Shown here piece by piece: positions 1 through 6,988 of a stretch of 22,365 nucleotides of DNA (position 1 is its first letter; each line of letters starts with the position of its first letter). Origin of the DNA: Pseudomonas sp. (GTDB lineage Bacteria; Pseudomonadota; Gammaproteobacteria; Pseudomonadales; Pseudomonadaceae). The stretch lies in the NCBI RefSeq assembly GCF_030147005.1, contig NZ_JASLAW010000208.1:1-22365 (forward strand), read 5' to 3'. The notes below the pieces were generated by a model. It saw only the letters and a program-made list of their open reading frames with translations. It made no database searches and was not told the origin of the DNA. A program made the translations under genes and the position numbers.

Positions 1-20
1 GTTCGTCACTGGCACACCGC

Positions 21-45
21 TTCGCGAGCAAGCTAGCTCCCACAA
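21..45. repeat. REP-like palindrome, degraded
   Basis: The sequence TCGCGAGCAAGCTAGCTCCC matches the reverse complement of the Pseudomonas REP core (GGAGCGAGCTTGCTCGCGA) with one substitution that breaks the palindrome (CTAG for CTCG). It lies just past the 3' end of ndh, which is typical for extragenic REP copies. The better-preserved copies at 7585-7682 in the same window support the assignment. Confidence 0.6.
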
Positions 46-58
46 GGGGTGGGCGTTG

Positions 59-1357
59 TTAATGCAGTTTCAGGCGTGGCTCGGTTCCACGTCCGATCTT
101 GCTGCCCAGCATCAGCATCGCCGTACGGAAAAAGCCATACAGCGCCATCTGGTGCATACGGTACAACGACACGTAGAACATCCGCGCCAACCAGCCCTCC
201 AGCATGACGCTGCCGGTCAGGTTGCCCATCAAGTTACCCACAGCCGAAAAGCGCGACAGCGAGATCAGCGAGCCGTAGTCGGTGTACTTGTAGGTCGGCA
301 GCGCCTTGCCTTCAATCCGCAGCTTCAGCGACTTGGCGAGCAGTGAAGCCTGTTGGTGAGCGGCTTGCGCACGTGGCGGCACGTTGCGGTCGGTGCCCGG
401 CTGCGGGCAGGCCGCGCAGTCGCCGAAGGCAAAAATGTTTTCGTCGCGGGTGGTTTGCAGGGTTTGCAGCACTTGCAATTGATTGATGCGGTTGGTTTCC
501 AGGCCATCGATGTCCTTGAGAAAACCCGGTGCGCGAATCCCGGCGGCCCATACCTTGAGGCTGGCCGGGATCACTTGGCCGCTGCTGGTGATCAGCGCGT
601 CGGCGGTCACTTCGCTGACTGCCGAGTTGGTCAGCACGGTCACCCCGAGTTTCTCCAGAGTTTTATGCACAGGCCCGCCAATGCGCTCCGGAAGCGCGGG
701 CAATACCCGTGGGCCGGCTTCGATCAGGGTGATGTGCATGTTTTCCGGCTTGATGCGGTCCAGGCCGTACGCTGCCAGCTCATGGGCAGCGTTATGCAGT
801 TCGGCGGCCAGTTCAACGCCGGTGGCGCCGGCGCCGACGATGGCGACGCTGATCTGTTCTACCGTGTCGGTTTGCCCGGCGTGGGCGCGCAGGTAATGGT
901 TGAGCAACTGCTGATGAAAGCGCTCGGCCTGCTTACGGGTGTCGAGGAACAGGCAATGCTGCGCTGCGCCTTCGGTGCCGAAATCGTTAGTGGTGCTGCC
1001 CACAGCAATGACCAGGCTGTCGTAACCCAGTACGCGCGCGGGCACCAGTTCTCGGCCTTCTTCGTCGAGGGTAGCGGCCAGTTGGATTTTCTTCTGTTCA
1101 CGGTCAAGCCCGCTCATACGCCCCAGTTGGAACTCGAAGTGGTTCCATTTCGCCTGGGCGACGTAATTGAGTTCGTCTTCCGAAGAGTTCAGCGAGCCGG
1201 CGGCTACTTCGTGCAGCAGCGGTTTCCAGATATGCGTCAGGTTGGTGTCCACCAGCGTGATGCTGGCTTTGCCGCGTTTGCCCAGAGTCTTACCCAGGCG
1301 GGTCGCTAGCTCCAGGCCGCCGGCACCGCCGCCGACGACAATAATACGATGAGTCAT
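59..1357 (-). CDS. ndh: Type II NADH dehydrogenase (NAD(P)/FAD-dependent oxidoreductase)
   Basis: This is probably NDH-2, a single-subunit, non-proton-pumping enzyme that passes electrons from NADH to quinone at the inner face of the cytoplasmic membrane. Near the N-terminus, residues 9-14 form the FAD dinucleotide-binding GGGAGG motif. A second Rossmann motif, IVGAGATGVELA, starts at residue 173 and should bind NADH. A late FAFGDCA motif closes the FAD site. The C-terminal part (GWLARMFYVSLYRMHQMALYG region) is aromatic and basic, like the membrane-anchoring end of NDH-2. I chose the ATG at 1357 (432 aa, normal family length); an in-frame TTG at 1372 would add five residues but is a poorer start. 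It is followed on the same strand by no gene in the window. Upstream lies the DUF3094 gene, which could be co-transcribed. The family is certain; quinone reductase activity is inferred. Confidence 0.93.
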   Translation of the reverse strand: MTHRIIVVGGGAGGLELATRLGKTLGKRGKASITLVDTNLTHIWKPLLHEVAAGSLNSSEDELNYVAQAKWNHFEFQLGRMSGLDREQKKIQLAATLDEEGRELVPARVLGYDSLVIAVGSTTNDFGTEGAAQHCLFLDTRKQAERFHQQLLNHYLRAHAGQTDTVEQISVAIVGAGATGVELAAELHNAAHELAAYGLDRIKPENMHITLIEAGPRVLPALPERIGGPVHKTLEKLGVTVLTNSAVSEVTADALITSSGQVIPASLKVWAAGIRAPGFLKDIDGLETNRINQLQVLQTLQTTRDENIFAFGDCAACPQPGTDRNVPPRAQAAHQQASLLAKSLKLRIEGKALPTYKYTDYGSLISLSRFSAVGNLMGNLTGSVMLEGWLARMFYVSLYRMHQMALYGFFRTAMLMLGSKIGRGTEPRLKLH

Positions 1358-1417
1358 GGGAATATCTCGCAAGGCTAAAAGAAATCGGAGCAGTCACCCC
1401 CGCGAGCGCCAGGCAGC

Positions 1418-1591
1418 TCATAGCGTCAGGTAACTCAAAAGGCGGCTCAGCAAACCGAGCCCGATCACCACCACCAGCACCACACCAAGGAGCAGCCACG
1501 GCCTGAAAGGCTTGCGCTCGACTCTGTGCTGGGAAAGTTGCAGGTACTCTTCGACATGCTGTTGATCATCGGGTTTCAGGCGGCTGGTCAT
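1418..1591 (-). CDS. DUF3094 family small membrane protein
   Basis: This 57-aa protein begins MTSRLKPDDQQHVEEYL. It has a charged N-terminal half followed by PWLLLGVVLVVVIGLGLLSRLL, one strongly hydrophobic segment near the C-terminus, so it is probably a single-pass inner-membrane peptide. The composition and the KPFRPW junction match the DUF3094 family of Pseudomonas. The start is the ATG at 1591, which has GAGG about six bases upstream. A start nine codons further up is possible but lacks this site. It lies between the DUF1780 gene and ndh on the same strand, an arrangement I recall from P. aeruginosa. Its function is unknown; a role with NDH-2 is only suggested by position. Confidence 0.85.
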   Translation of the reverse strand: MTSRLKPDDQQHVEEYLQLSQHRVERKPFRPWLLLGVVLVVVIGLGLLSRLLSYLTL

Positions 1592-1644
1592 AAAAGCCTC
1601 GTCAGGTAGACGTTGCAAAAGGGCATCACGTTACAGCCGGGGCA

Positions 1645-2274
1645 TCAAAGGCTGATGCCCACATCGAACACTATGCTGCGGCCCAGGTTGTTGCGCAAGA
1701 AATCCGGGGCGTCCGGATGGGCGAACAGTACCCGCGCAAAGGTCGGTCCCACCAGCGACAGTGAGCGCCAACCCTGGCGCAGATATTCGGTTGGCGGCGG
1801 AAAGTGGCTGTTGAGGTCCAGCACTTCGCGCTTGAGGCTGGTGAAGGCGATGAGGTCCAGTTCCCCCAGGTCCATTCCGCGCTCTTTATAGTTATGCGCT
1901 TTTTTGCGCAGTGTCGGTGCCAGGCGCAATAGAAATTCATGGGCGGGAATGCGCCTTGGCTTGGCTTCGCGCCGCACCAGTTGGCTCAAGGAGAAGGCGC
2001 TGCGCCTGCGCAGCAGTTCGTCGCGCCATTCGTCGTTCAGGCGACGGCCTTCGTCCAACACAAAGAACACTTCGAAACTGGCGTCGCGAAACAGCACATC
2101 CGGCGGCTCTTGGCCGGCCGCGTGGAACTCTTCGGCGCGATAGGGCACATTCAGGCCTTGTAGCAGGCGCAGGCAGACCCAACGCTCACGCTCCCATTTG
2201 CGGGCATTGGACAGAAACGCGTTGGCTTGTTCGGCTGCTACGGTGAGCAGCCGCAAATAATCTGAGTCATCCAT
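1645..2274 (-). CDS. DUF1780 domain-containing protein
   Basis: This 209-aa soluble protein starts MDDSDYLRLLTVAAEQANAF. It has no signal peptide or membrane segment. The N-terminal half is helical and rich in Arg/Glu. The middle carries FEVFFVLDEGRRLNDEWRDELLRRR and the C-terminal part LIAFTSLKREVLDLNSHFPPP, both of which I recognise as DUF1780 features in Pseudomonas. Length is normal. The ATG at 2274 is the only good start. It is first in a same-strand row with the DUF3094 gene and ndh, with a 53-base gap to the next gene. Function is unknown and no catalytic residues are identifiable by eye. Confidence 0.85.
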   Translation of the reverse strand: MDDSDYLRLLTVAAEQANAFLSNARKWERERWVCLRLLQGLNVPYRAEEFHAAGQEPPDVLFRDASFEVFFVLDEGRRLNDEWRDELLRRRSAFSLSQLVRREAKPRRIPAHEFLLRLAPTLRKKAHNYKERGMDLGELDLIAFTSLKREVLDLNSHFPPPTEYLRQGWRSLSLVGPTFARVLFAHPDAPDFLRNNLGRSIVFDVGISL

Positions 2275-2338
2275 AGACGTAGCTTAGCGTTCAAATGATG
2301 ACCGCAGGAAGACTTGCAGCGGCCCGTGTTGCCTGGTG

Positions 2339-2370
2339 GATGCGCATTGTGCGCGACGATGGCGCGCATC
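2339..2370. other. Inverted repeat in leader of the CbiM-like permease region
   Basis: GATGCGC (2339-2345) and GCGCATC (2364-2370) are perfect 7-base complements separated by 18 GC-rich bases. The structure lies in the 179-base region between the divergent DUF1780 gene and the small upstream ORF at 2454. It could be an mRNA hairpin or an operator. I find no convincing promoter hexamers in this stretch apart from an isolated TATAAC at about 2381. Confidence 0.3.
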
Positions 2371-2453
2371 ATCCGGGCCTTATAACGCGCTACTCTGCAA
2401 CTGAACGGGGATGTGGGCTGCCATCCGGCAGCGATTCTGGAAACGAGGCGTTT

Positions 2454-2519
2454 ATGTACAACATCAACCCAGCCAGGCCCATGGCAGGCCATCAGGCGGT
2501 GAGGCAGGTGAGGCGGTGA
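2454..2519 (+). CDS. Possible 21-aa upstream ORF coupled to the permease gene
   Basis: An ATG at 2454 is preceded by GAGG (2445-2448) with five bases between, the best-looking ribosome binding site in this region. The frame encodes 21 residues beginning MYNINPARPM and ending VRQVRR. Its TGA at 2517-2519 overlaps the GTG start of the permease gene at 2516 (GTGA). This is the classic geometry for translational coupling or for a regulatory leader peptide. The peptide is basic (four Arg), has no hydrophobic segment, and resembles nothing I know. It may equally be a chance ORF; only conservation or ribosome profiling can decide. Confidence 0.4.
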   Translation: MYNINPARPMAGHQAVRQVRR

Positions 2520-3205
2520 TCGGCGCGGCGGTGTTGGCGCCCCAAACTCTCGGCATCGGCTGGCTGTTGTATGCACCGGTGGTGATCTGGGCGATCTTGC
2601 ACGCGCCCTGGGTCGAATTGTTTGCCGACCGACGGCGCCAGCATTTGCTGTTCGGTACGGTGTTCGCGCTGTTCATGTTGTGGCTGGTACGGCGCGATTT
2701 CGATACGGGGGTGTCTTACCACTTCATCGGCATGACCGCCGTGACCCTGTTGCTGGATTGGCCGCTGGCAGTCCTCGGTGGGTTTGCCGCGCAGTTGGGA
2801 TTGGTTTGGCTGGGGCGTCAGGACCTCGCGGCCGTCGGCGTGAATGGCCTGCTGTTGATCGTGCTTCCGGTGCTGGTAACCGAGACCTGCGCGGTGTTGG
2901 TGGAGCGGGCGCAACCGCGCAACCCTTTTGTGTATATCTTCTGCTCAGGCTTTTTCGCCGCAGCGTTGTCGGCCTTGCTTTGCCTGCTGGTCGGCCTGGG
3001 GCTGCTGTGGTTCGATGGGCGATTTGCGATGCCGCACTGGCTGGAGGACTTTGTCGGCTACCTGTGGCTGATCATCTTTCCCGAAGCGTTTATCAACGGC
3101 ATGGTGGTCAGTGCCCTCGTGGTGTTCTGCCCGGAATGGCTGGAAACGTTCAACCGCACCCGCTACCTCTCGGCACCGTGGAAAGATGACGATTCGCGGG
3201 GTTGA
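2516..3205 (+). CDS. Energy-coupling factor (CbiM-like) ABC transporter permease
   Basis: This is a 229-aa polytopic membrane protein with about six or seven hydrophobic segments, for example around LGIGWLLYAPVVIWAIL, LLFGTVFALFMLWLV, GLLLIVLPVLVTETC and FVGYLWLIIFPEAFINGMVV. The YHFIGMTAVTLLLDWPLA and VNGLLLIVLPVLV blocks match Pseudomonas proteins annotated as ECF permeases related to CbiM. The N-terminal MHI-type metal-binding motif of CbiM/NikM is not present, so the substrate is uncertain. No ATPase or T component gene is adjacent. The start is GTG at 2516, with GAGGCAGG (2501-2508) at proper spacing and alignment to family members starting at VIGA. A start at 2411 would add 35 hydrophilic residues that do not look like family sequence. 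Confidence 0.75.
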   Translation: MIGAAVLAPQTLGIGWLLYAPVVIWAILHAPWVELFADRRRQHLLFGTVFALFMLWLVRRDFDTGVSYHFIGMTAVTLLLDWPLAVLGGFAAQLGLVWLGRQDLAAVGVNGLLLIVLPVLVTETCAVLVERAQPRNPFVYIFCSGFFAAALSALLCLLVGLGLLWFDGRFAMPHWLEDFVGYLWLIIFPEAFINGMVVSALVVFCPEWLETFNRTRYLSAPWKDDDSRG

Positions 3206-3268
3206 TCCAGATCAAAAACCGGTTGGCCGCACAGGCCCATGCTCTGCGAAATTTCAGGAGCGCCAGTG

Positions 3269-3484
3269 ATGAGTGTGTACGAGTGGGCACGGCAGGAATT
3301 GCGCAGAAGCCAGGATGCAGCGCAGGAAATCGGTTTTGACCCAGGCTTGACCCTGCGCGCCATGCTGAGCGCGGTGGTGCAGCAGAGCAAGGGCGTTCGC
3401 AGCTTCGAAGACCTGGCCGACGAGTTGCAATACCTTGCGGAAAACCTCGACGACCAGCAGGAGTACGCCTTTATGCGGCCTTAA
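3269..3484 (+). CDS. Conserved small hypothetical protein
   Basis: This 71-aa protein starts MSVYEWARQELRRSQDA and ends EYAFMRP. It is acidic, predicted helical, and has no signal, membrane segment or cysteines. Start is the ATG at 3269, with CAGGAG (3255-3260) eight bases upstream; the earlier ATG at 3239 lacks a site. It follows the permease gene by 63 bases on the same strand. Its TAA overlaps the convergent yacG stop: the four bases TTAA at 3481-3484 supply both stop codons. I recall orthologues at this position in other pseudomonads but no function. Confidence 0.75.
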   Translation: MSVYEWARQELRRSQDAAQEIGFDPGLTLRAMLSAVVQQSKGVRSFEDLADELQYLAENLDDQQEYAFMRP

Positions 3485-3681
3485 TGGCGCGGCTGCAAAT
3501 CTTCGGAAAACAACTCATCTTCGGCGTCCGGCGCCACGGGGATCTTATGTTCTTCAGCGGCCCAGGCCCCCAGGTCGATGAGTTTGCAACGGTCCGAGCA
3601 GAACGGCCGGTTGAGGTTGTCGGGTTTCCATTCCACGGGTGCGCCGCAAGTTGGGCAATCGACGGTCAAGGGTTGGCTCAT
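3481..3681 (-). CDS. yacG: DNA gyrase inhibitor YacG
   Basis: YacG is a small zinc protein that binds GyrB and inhibits DNA gyrase. The 66-aa product has four zinc ligands, C9, C12, C28 and C32, in the pattern CPTCGAP...FCSDRCK, followed by IDLGAWAAEEHKIP, a signature of the family. The acidic C-terminal tail (DAEDELFSEDL) is usual. Its ATG overlaps the coaE stop by four bases, so the two are translationally coupled as the last genes of the pilC-pilD-coaE-yacG operon. Length and motif are fully standard. Confidence 0.95.
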   Translation of the reverse strand: MSQPLTVDCPTCGAPVEWKPDNLNRPFCSDRCKLIDLGAWAAEEHKIPVAPDAEDELFSEDLQPRH

Positions 3682-4301
3682 GATCGGCCTCCACGCAAAG
3701 TAAGGTAAAAGTGATGCAGCCGCTCGACCTCGCCGTGCAGCCAGGCAAGGTCCTGGTCATTGACCAGTACGTCATCGGCATGGTTCAGGCGGTCTTCGCG
3801 GCTGGACTGGGCTTTGAGAATGGCCTGAACCTGTTGCTCGCTGATGCCGTCGCGCTGCAGGGTACGCTGAATCTGCAGCGATTGCGGCACGTCGATCACC
3901 AGGATGCGCTGGGTCATGCTGTATTGGCCGGATTCGATCAGCAGCGGTGACACCAGAATCGCGTAAGGCGACCGGGCGCGCGCCAGGTGATTTTGAATCT
4001 CTTCGGCGATCAGCGGGTGTAACAAGCCTTCCAGCCAGAGACGTTCTTCGGGAACTTCAAAAATCAATTGGCGCAACGCGGCGCGGTCCAGCCGACCATC
4101 TGGCTGCAGCACACGGCTGCCGAAATGCTCGGCAATGCGCGCCAGCGCCGGCCGGCCGGGCTCGACCACCCAGCGGGCGGCATGATCGGCGTCAACCAGG
4201 TCGACACCCAGCTTGGTGAAGTGCTCGGCCGCAGCGCTTTTACCGCTGCCGATACCGCCCGTAAGGCCGAGAATCCAGGGTGTTGCAACAGGAGTGGTCA
4301 T
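3678..4301 (-). CDS. coaE: Dephospho-CoA kinase
   Basis: CoaE phosphorylates the 3'-hydroxyl of dephospho-CoA with ATP, the last step of coenzyme A synthesis in the cytoplasm. The P-loop is GGIGSGKS at residues 15-22, followed by VDLVDADHAARWVVEPG, the conserved substrate-binding part with DAD. A later LLIESG motif and the SREDRLNHADDVLVND block complete the family pattern. The 207-aa length is normal. The ATG at 4301 overlaps the pilD stop (TGA) by four bases; the longer open frame upstream to 4679 is only the shadow of pilD. Pairing with pilD is a long-standing gammaproteobacterial arrangement and does not imply a shared function. Confidence 0.96.
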   Translation of the reverse strand: MTTPVATPWILGLTGGIGSGKSAAAEHFTKLGVDLVDADHAARWVVEPGRPALARIAEHFGSRVLQPDGRLDRAALRQLIFEVPEERLWLEGLLHPLIAEEIQNHLARARSPYAILVSPLLIESGQYSMTQRILVIDVPQSLQIQRTLQRDGISEQQVQAILKAQSSREDRLNHADDVLVNDQDLAWLHGEVERLHHFYLTLRGGRS

Positions 4302-5164
4302 CTGAAACCGACAGACTGCAAATAGAAGTCGGTTATTTGACCACCCCAGAGCAATGCAATCCAGCCGGCAATTGCCAGGCAGGGGCCAAACGGCATCGGT
4401 GCCGACACGCGTTGCTTGTGCCAGCACATCAGCAGCAGCCCGGTAAACACGCCGAGCAGTGATGCCATCAGCAGCGTCATCGGCAGTATCTGCCAGCCGC
4501 CCCAGGCACCTAACAATGCCAATAGCTTGAAGTCGCCATGGCCCATGCCATCCTTGCCGGTGATCAGCTTGAACAGCCAGAACACGCTCCACAGGCTCAT
4601 GTAACCCCACACTGCGCCCCATAACGCATCGGGCAATGTCGCCAGCAGGCCTGCGCTGTTGAGGATAAGTCCCAGCCATAGCAGCGGCAGCACCAAGGCG
4701 TCCGGCAGCAGTTGGTGTTCCACATCGATCAGGCTCATGCCCAGCAACCCCCAGCTCAGCAGCATCACCGCGCCAGCTTGCCAGGTAAAACCGAAGTGCC
4801 AGGCGACAGTGGCGGATATCAGCGCACAGGCCAGCTCAGTGAAGGGGTAACGCACGCTGATGCGTTCATGGCAATGGGCGCAACGCCCCTTGAGCATCAG
4901 GTAGCTGAGCAGGGGGATATTTTCCCAGGGGCGGATCGGCTGGCCGCAGCGTGGGCAGCAGGAATGGGGGCGCATCAGGTTATAAACCGGCCCCGCCGGC
5001 GCGACAGGCAGGCCGAGAATCTCATTGGCCTGGGCGCGCCATTCCCGCTCGAGCATTTTGGGCAAACGCCATACCAGCACATTGAGAAAGCTGCCAACGA
5101 TCAGGCCCAGCACCAGCGCCATGCCGACAAACGCCCAAGGCTGCTCGCCCGGCAACGCGCTCAA
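4298..5164 (-). CDS. pilD: Prepilin peptidase / N-methyltransferase PilD
   Basis: PilD is an inner-membrane aspartic protease that removes the leader from type IV prepilins and type II pseudopilins and N-methylates the new phenylalanine. The 288-aa product has the cytoplasmic zinc domain with CPRC (C70, C73) and CAHC (C95, C98). The two catalytic aspartates are D147 in GMSLIDVEHQLLPD and D211 in the GMGHGDFK (GxGD) motif. About eight hydrophobic segments follow. The start appears to be TTG at 5164, overlapping the pilC stop as TTGA; this gives nearly the length of P. aeruginosa PilD (290 aa) and keeps the N-terminal membrane segment. The next ATG, 14 codons in, would cut that segment. It should process PilA encoded at 6568. 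Confidence 0.95.
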   Translation of the reverse strand: MSALPGEQPWAFVGMALVLGLIVGSFLNVLVWRLPKMLEREWRAQANEILGLPVAPAGPVYNLMRPHSCCPRCGQPIRPWENIPLLSYLMLKGRCAHCHERISVRYPFTELACALISATVAWHFGFTWQAGAVMLLSWGLLGMSLIDVEHQLLPDALVLPLLWLGLILNSAGLLATLPDALWGAVWGYMSLWSVFWLFKLITGKDGMGHGDFKLLALLGAWGGWQILPMTLLMASLLGVFTGLLLMCWHKQRVSAPMPFGPCLAIAGWIALLWGGQITDFYLQSVGFR

Positions 5165-6369
5165 AATGCCGACCCTAATTGAAACACCGGCAGGTACATC
5201 GCAATCACCAACGCGCCAACTATGCTCCCCAGCACAACCATGATCAGCGGTTCCATCAGGCTGGTCAGGTTATCGACAAGGGTCTCTACGTCGGCCTCGT
5301 AATGGTTGGCGACCTTTTCCAGCATGTGATCCAGGGTGCCGGACTCTTCGCCAATGGCCGTCATCTGGATCGCCATGCCGGGAAACAGACCGCTGCCGGC
5401 CATGGATTGATGCAACTGCATGCCTGTGGATACATCGTGACGCATATGTTCGATTGCCTGTTTGAAGGGGCCATTACCGACTGCGCCGGCCACCGAACCC
5501 AGTGCCTGCGACAGGGGAACACCTGCCGCAAAGGTGGTTGAGAGCGTACGGGCGTAGCGGGCGACGGCAGCTTTGTTCAACAGTTTGCCTGCCAGGGGGA
5601 CGTTCAACAAACCTGCCTGCACTCGGTGGCGAAAACCAGGAGAAACACGGTAGGCGTAGCGCAGCCCGCCTATTGCCGCGCCCAGGCCCAACGCCAGCAT
5701 CCACCAGGTTTGTTGCAGAAAGTCTGAAAGGGCGATGACCCCCAAGGTGAAACCGGGCAATTGGCTGTCGACCCCGGCGAACAGGTTCTGAAACTGCGGC
5801 ACCACATGCACCAACAACACTGCGCTGACCACGCCGGCCACCACCAGCACTGCGAGAGGGTAGGTCATGGCTTTCTTGATTTTGGTCTTGAGCCGTTGGC
5901 TTTTTTCCAGGTGAATGGCCACTCGTTCCAGCAGCGTTTCCAAGGCACCTGCCTGTTCACCTGCGGCAATCAAATGGCAGTACAGGTCATCGAAGTAACG
6001 CGGGTATTGGCGCAGCGTTTCGGCGAGGCTGTTACCGGCGGCAACGTGTTGTTTCAGACTTTTGACCAGCTCGCGCAGCTGCCGGGTTTCCACGCCGTCG
6101 CTGATGATATCGAAGGCTTGCAACAGCGGGATGCCGGCCTTCAACAACGTCGCCAACTGGCGGGTGAGCAGGGCAATGTCCGCAGGCTGTACCGGCGTAG
6201 CCAGGCTTGGCAGGCCTGACGATATCTTGCGCACTCGCTCGGGGCAGATCCCTTGCTGGCGCAGTTGTGCCTTGATCAGGGCAAGGTCATGACCGGCGAT
6301 TTGCCCGCACACCCTGCGGCCTTTGCGGTTGATGCCTTGCCAGGCGTAAATCGTTGAGGTGTCGTTCAT
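5161..6369 (-). CDS. pilC: Type IV pilus inner-membrane platform protein PilC
   Basis: PilC is the polytopic platform protein on which the extension and retraction ATPases act during pilus assembly. The 402-aa product has two T2SSF domains. The first, around residues 60-190, includes LTRQLATLLKAGIPLLQAF and AAGEQAGALETLLERVA. The second, in the C-terminal half, repeats the pattern as YARTLSTTFAAGVPLSQAL and IAIGEESGTLDHMLEKVA-like sequence. There are three membrane segments, near TYPLAVLVVAGVVSAVLLV, WWMLALGLGAAIGG and LIMVVLGSIVGALVIAMYL. I took the ATG at 6369; another ATG at 6384 would add MCERD, and neither has a strong ribosome site. pilB, which normally sits directly upstream of pilC, is missing here. 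Confidence 0.93.
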   Translation of the reverse strand: MNDTSTIYAWQGINRKGRRVCGQIAGHDLALIKAQLRQQGICPERVRKISSGLPSLATPVQPADIALLTRQLATLLKAGIPLLQAFDIISDGVETRQLRELVKSLKQHVAAGNSLAETLRQYPRYFDDLYCHLIAAGEQAGALETLLERVAIHLEKSQRLKTKIKKAMTYPLAVLVVAGVVSAVLLVHVVPQFQNLFAGVDSQLPGFTLGVIALSDFLQQTWWMLALGLGAAIGGLRYAYRVSPGFRHRVQAGLLNVPLAGKLLNKAAVARYARTLSTTFAAGVPLSQALGSVAGAVGNGPFKQAIEHMRHDVSTGMQLHQSMAGSGLFPGMAIQMTAIGEESGTLDHMLEKVANHYEADVETLVDNLTSLMEPLIMVVLGSIVGALVIAMYLPVFQLGSAF

Positions 6370-6465
6370 ATCCCGTTCGCACATGCAATTTGAGAATTTA
6401 CAGCTTAGTCAGAGCGTGGATGCAGGCACGCTGGCGTCGGGCGGTAAAATGTCAGATTGTACGTC

Positions 6466-6481
6466 TGGTATGCGATTGGCC
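6466..6481 (+). promoter_or_regulatory. Candidate sigma-54 (-24/-12) promoter for pilA
   Basis: TGGTATGCGATTGGCC has GG at 6467-6468 and GC at 6479-6480 with exactly ten bases between, the invariant spacing of RpoN promoters. It agrees with TGGCACG-N4-TTGC at most other positions. Transcription would start near 6492, leaving a leader of about 76 bases before pilA. Known pilA genes in Pseudomonas are RpoN/PilR dependent, which makes the site plausible; a match in GC-rich DNA can arise by chance. Confidence 0.4.
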
Positions 6482-6567
6482 GCGCAGGGTTGAGTACACT
6501 GGCGCCGCTGCACAATACGGGGCGCAGGACGCGCCTTGTCATGGTTTTATTCTGGAGAGTGAAAGTG

Positions 6568-6981
6568 ATGCGTCAGAAAGGCTTTACCTTGATCGAATTG
6601 TTGATCGTCGTGGCAATCATCGGCATCTTGGCGACGATTGGCTTGCCCATGTACACCAAGCACCAGGCCAAGGCCAAGTTCACGGCGGGGCTGGCTGAAG
6701 TCAGCGCGTTGAAGGCCGGCTACGAGGACGTCATTAACCAAGGCACTGTGCCGAAGCTTGATTTGATCGGCGGCAACAGCCCCACCGCCAACTGCAAGAT
6801 CGATGTGACCGGAGATGTCGCCACGGGCACCGGCTCCATCAGCTGTGAAATCCTCGATGCGCCTGCGCCCGTGTTGGGCAAGACCATCACCCTGACGCGC
6901 AGCGCCACCACCGGCTGGACGTGTGCAACCACGGCCGAAGCGCAGTACGTCGCCAAGGGTTGTAGCGCCAACGGCGCGTGA
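6568..6981 (+). CDS. pilA: Type IV major pilin PilA (prepilin)
   Basis: This 137-aa prepilin has a five-residue leader MRQKG followed by FTLIELLIVVAIIGILATIGL, the class III signal and hydrophobic assembly helix. PilD should cut after G5 and methylate the phenylalanine; E5 of the mature protein is present. The globular part has four cysteines, C76, C93, C119 and C132. The last pair (WTC...KGC) matches the C-terminal disulfide loop of pseudomonad pilins, and the first pair would be an extra disulfide. The ATG at 6568 follows CTGGAGAG; open frame continues upstream to 6457 but those residues do not belong to a prepilin leader. It is transcribed away from pilC and lies 64 bases before tRNA-Thr. 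Whether it forms functional pili depends on a pilB elsewhere. Confidence 0.94.
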   Translation: MRQKGFTLIELLIVVAIIGILATIGLPMYTKHQAKAKFTAGLAEVSALKAGYEDVINQGTVPKLDLIGGNSPTANCKIDVTGDVATGTGSISCEILDAPAPVLGKTITLTRSATTGWTCATTAEAQYVAKGCSANGA

Positions 6982-6988
6982 CGGCTGC

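Noticed and set aside
353..1309. Long plus-strand open frame (318 codons) opposite ndh
   Set aside because: It mirrors the ndh coding frame in high-GC DNA, has no ribosome site, and its translation resembles no protein family.
2381..2515. Cobalamin riboswitch ahead of the CbiM-like gene, suggested by TGCAACTGAACGGGG and CCAGGCCCATGGCAGGCC
   Set aside because: The B12 box and the other conserved segments of the riboswitch core are absent or badly mismatched, and a short ORF with a good ribosome site occupies the region.
4302..4679. N-terminal extension of coaE to 333 residues
   Set aside because: The extra 126 residues are an out-of-frame reading of pilD. CoaE starting at 4301 has normal length and an overlapping operon start.
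6457..6567. N-terminal extension of pilA
   Set aside because: Prepilin leaders of this class are short. MRQKG before FTLIE with CTGGAGAG upstream is the proper start.
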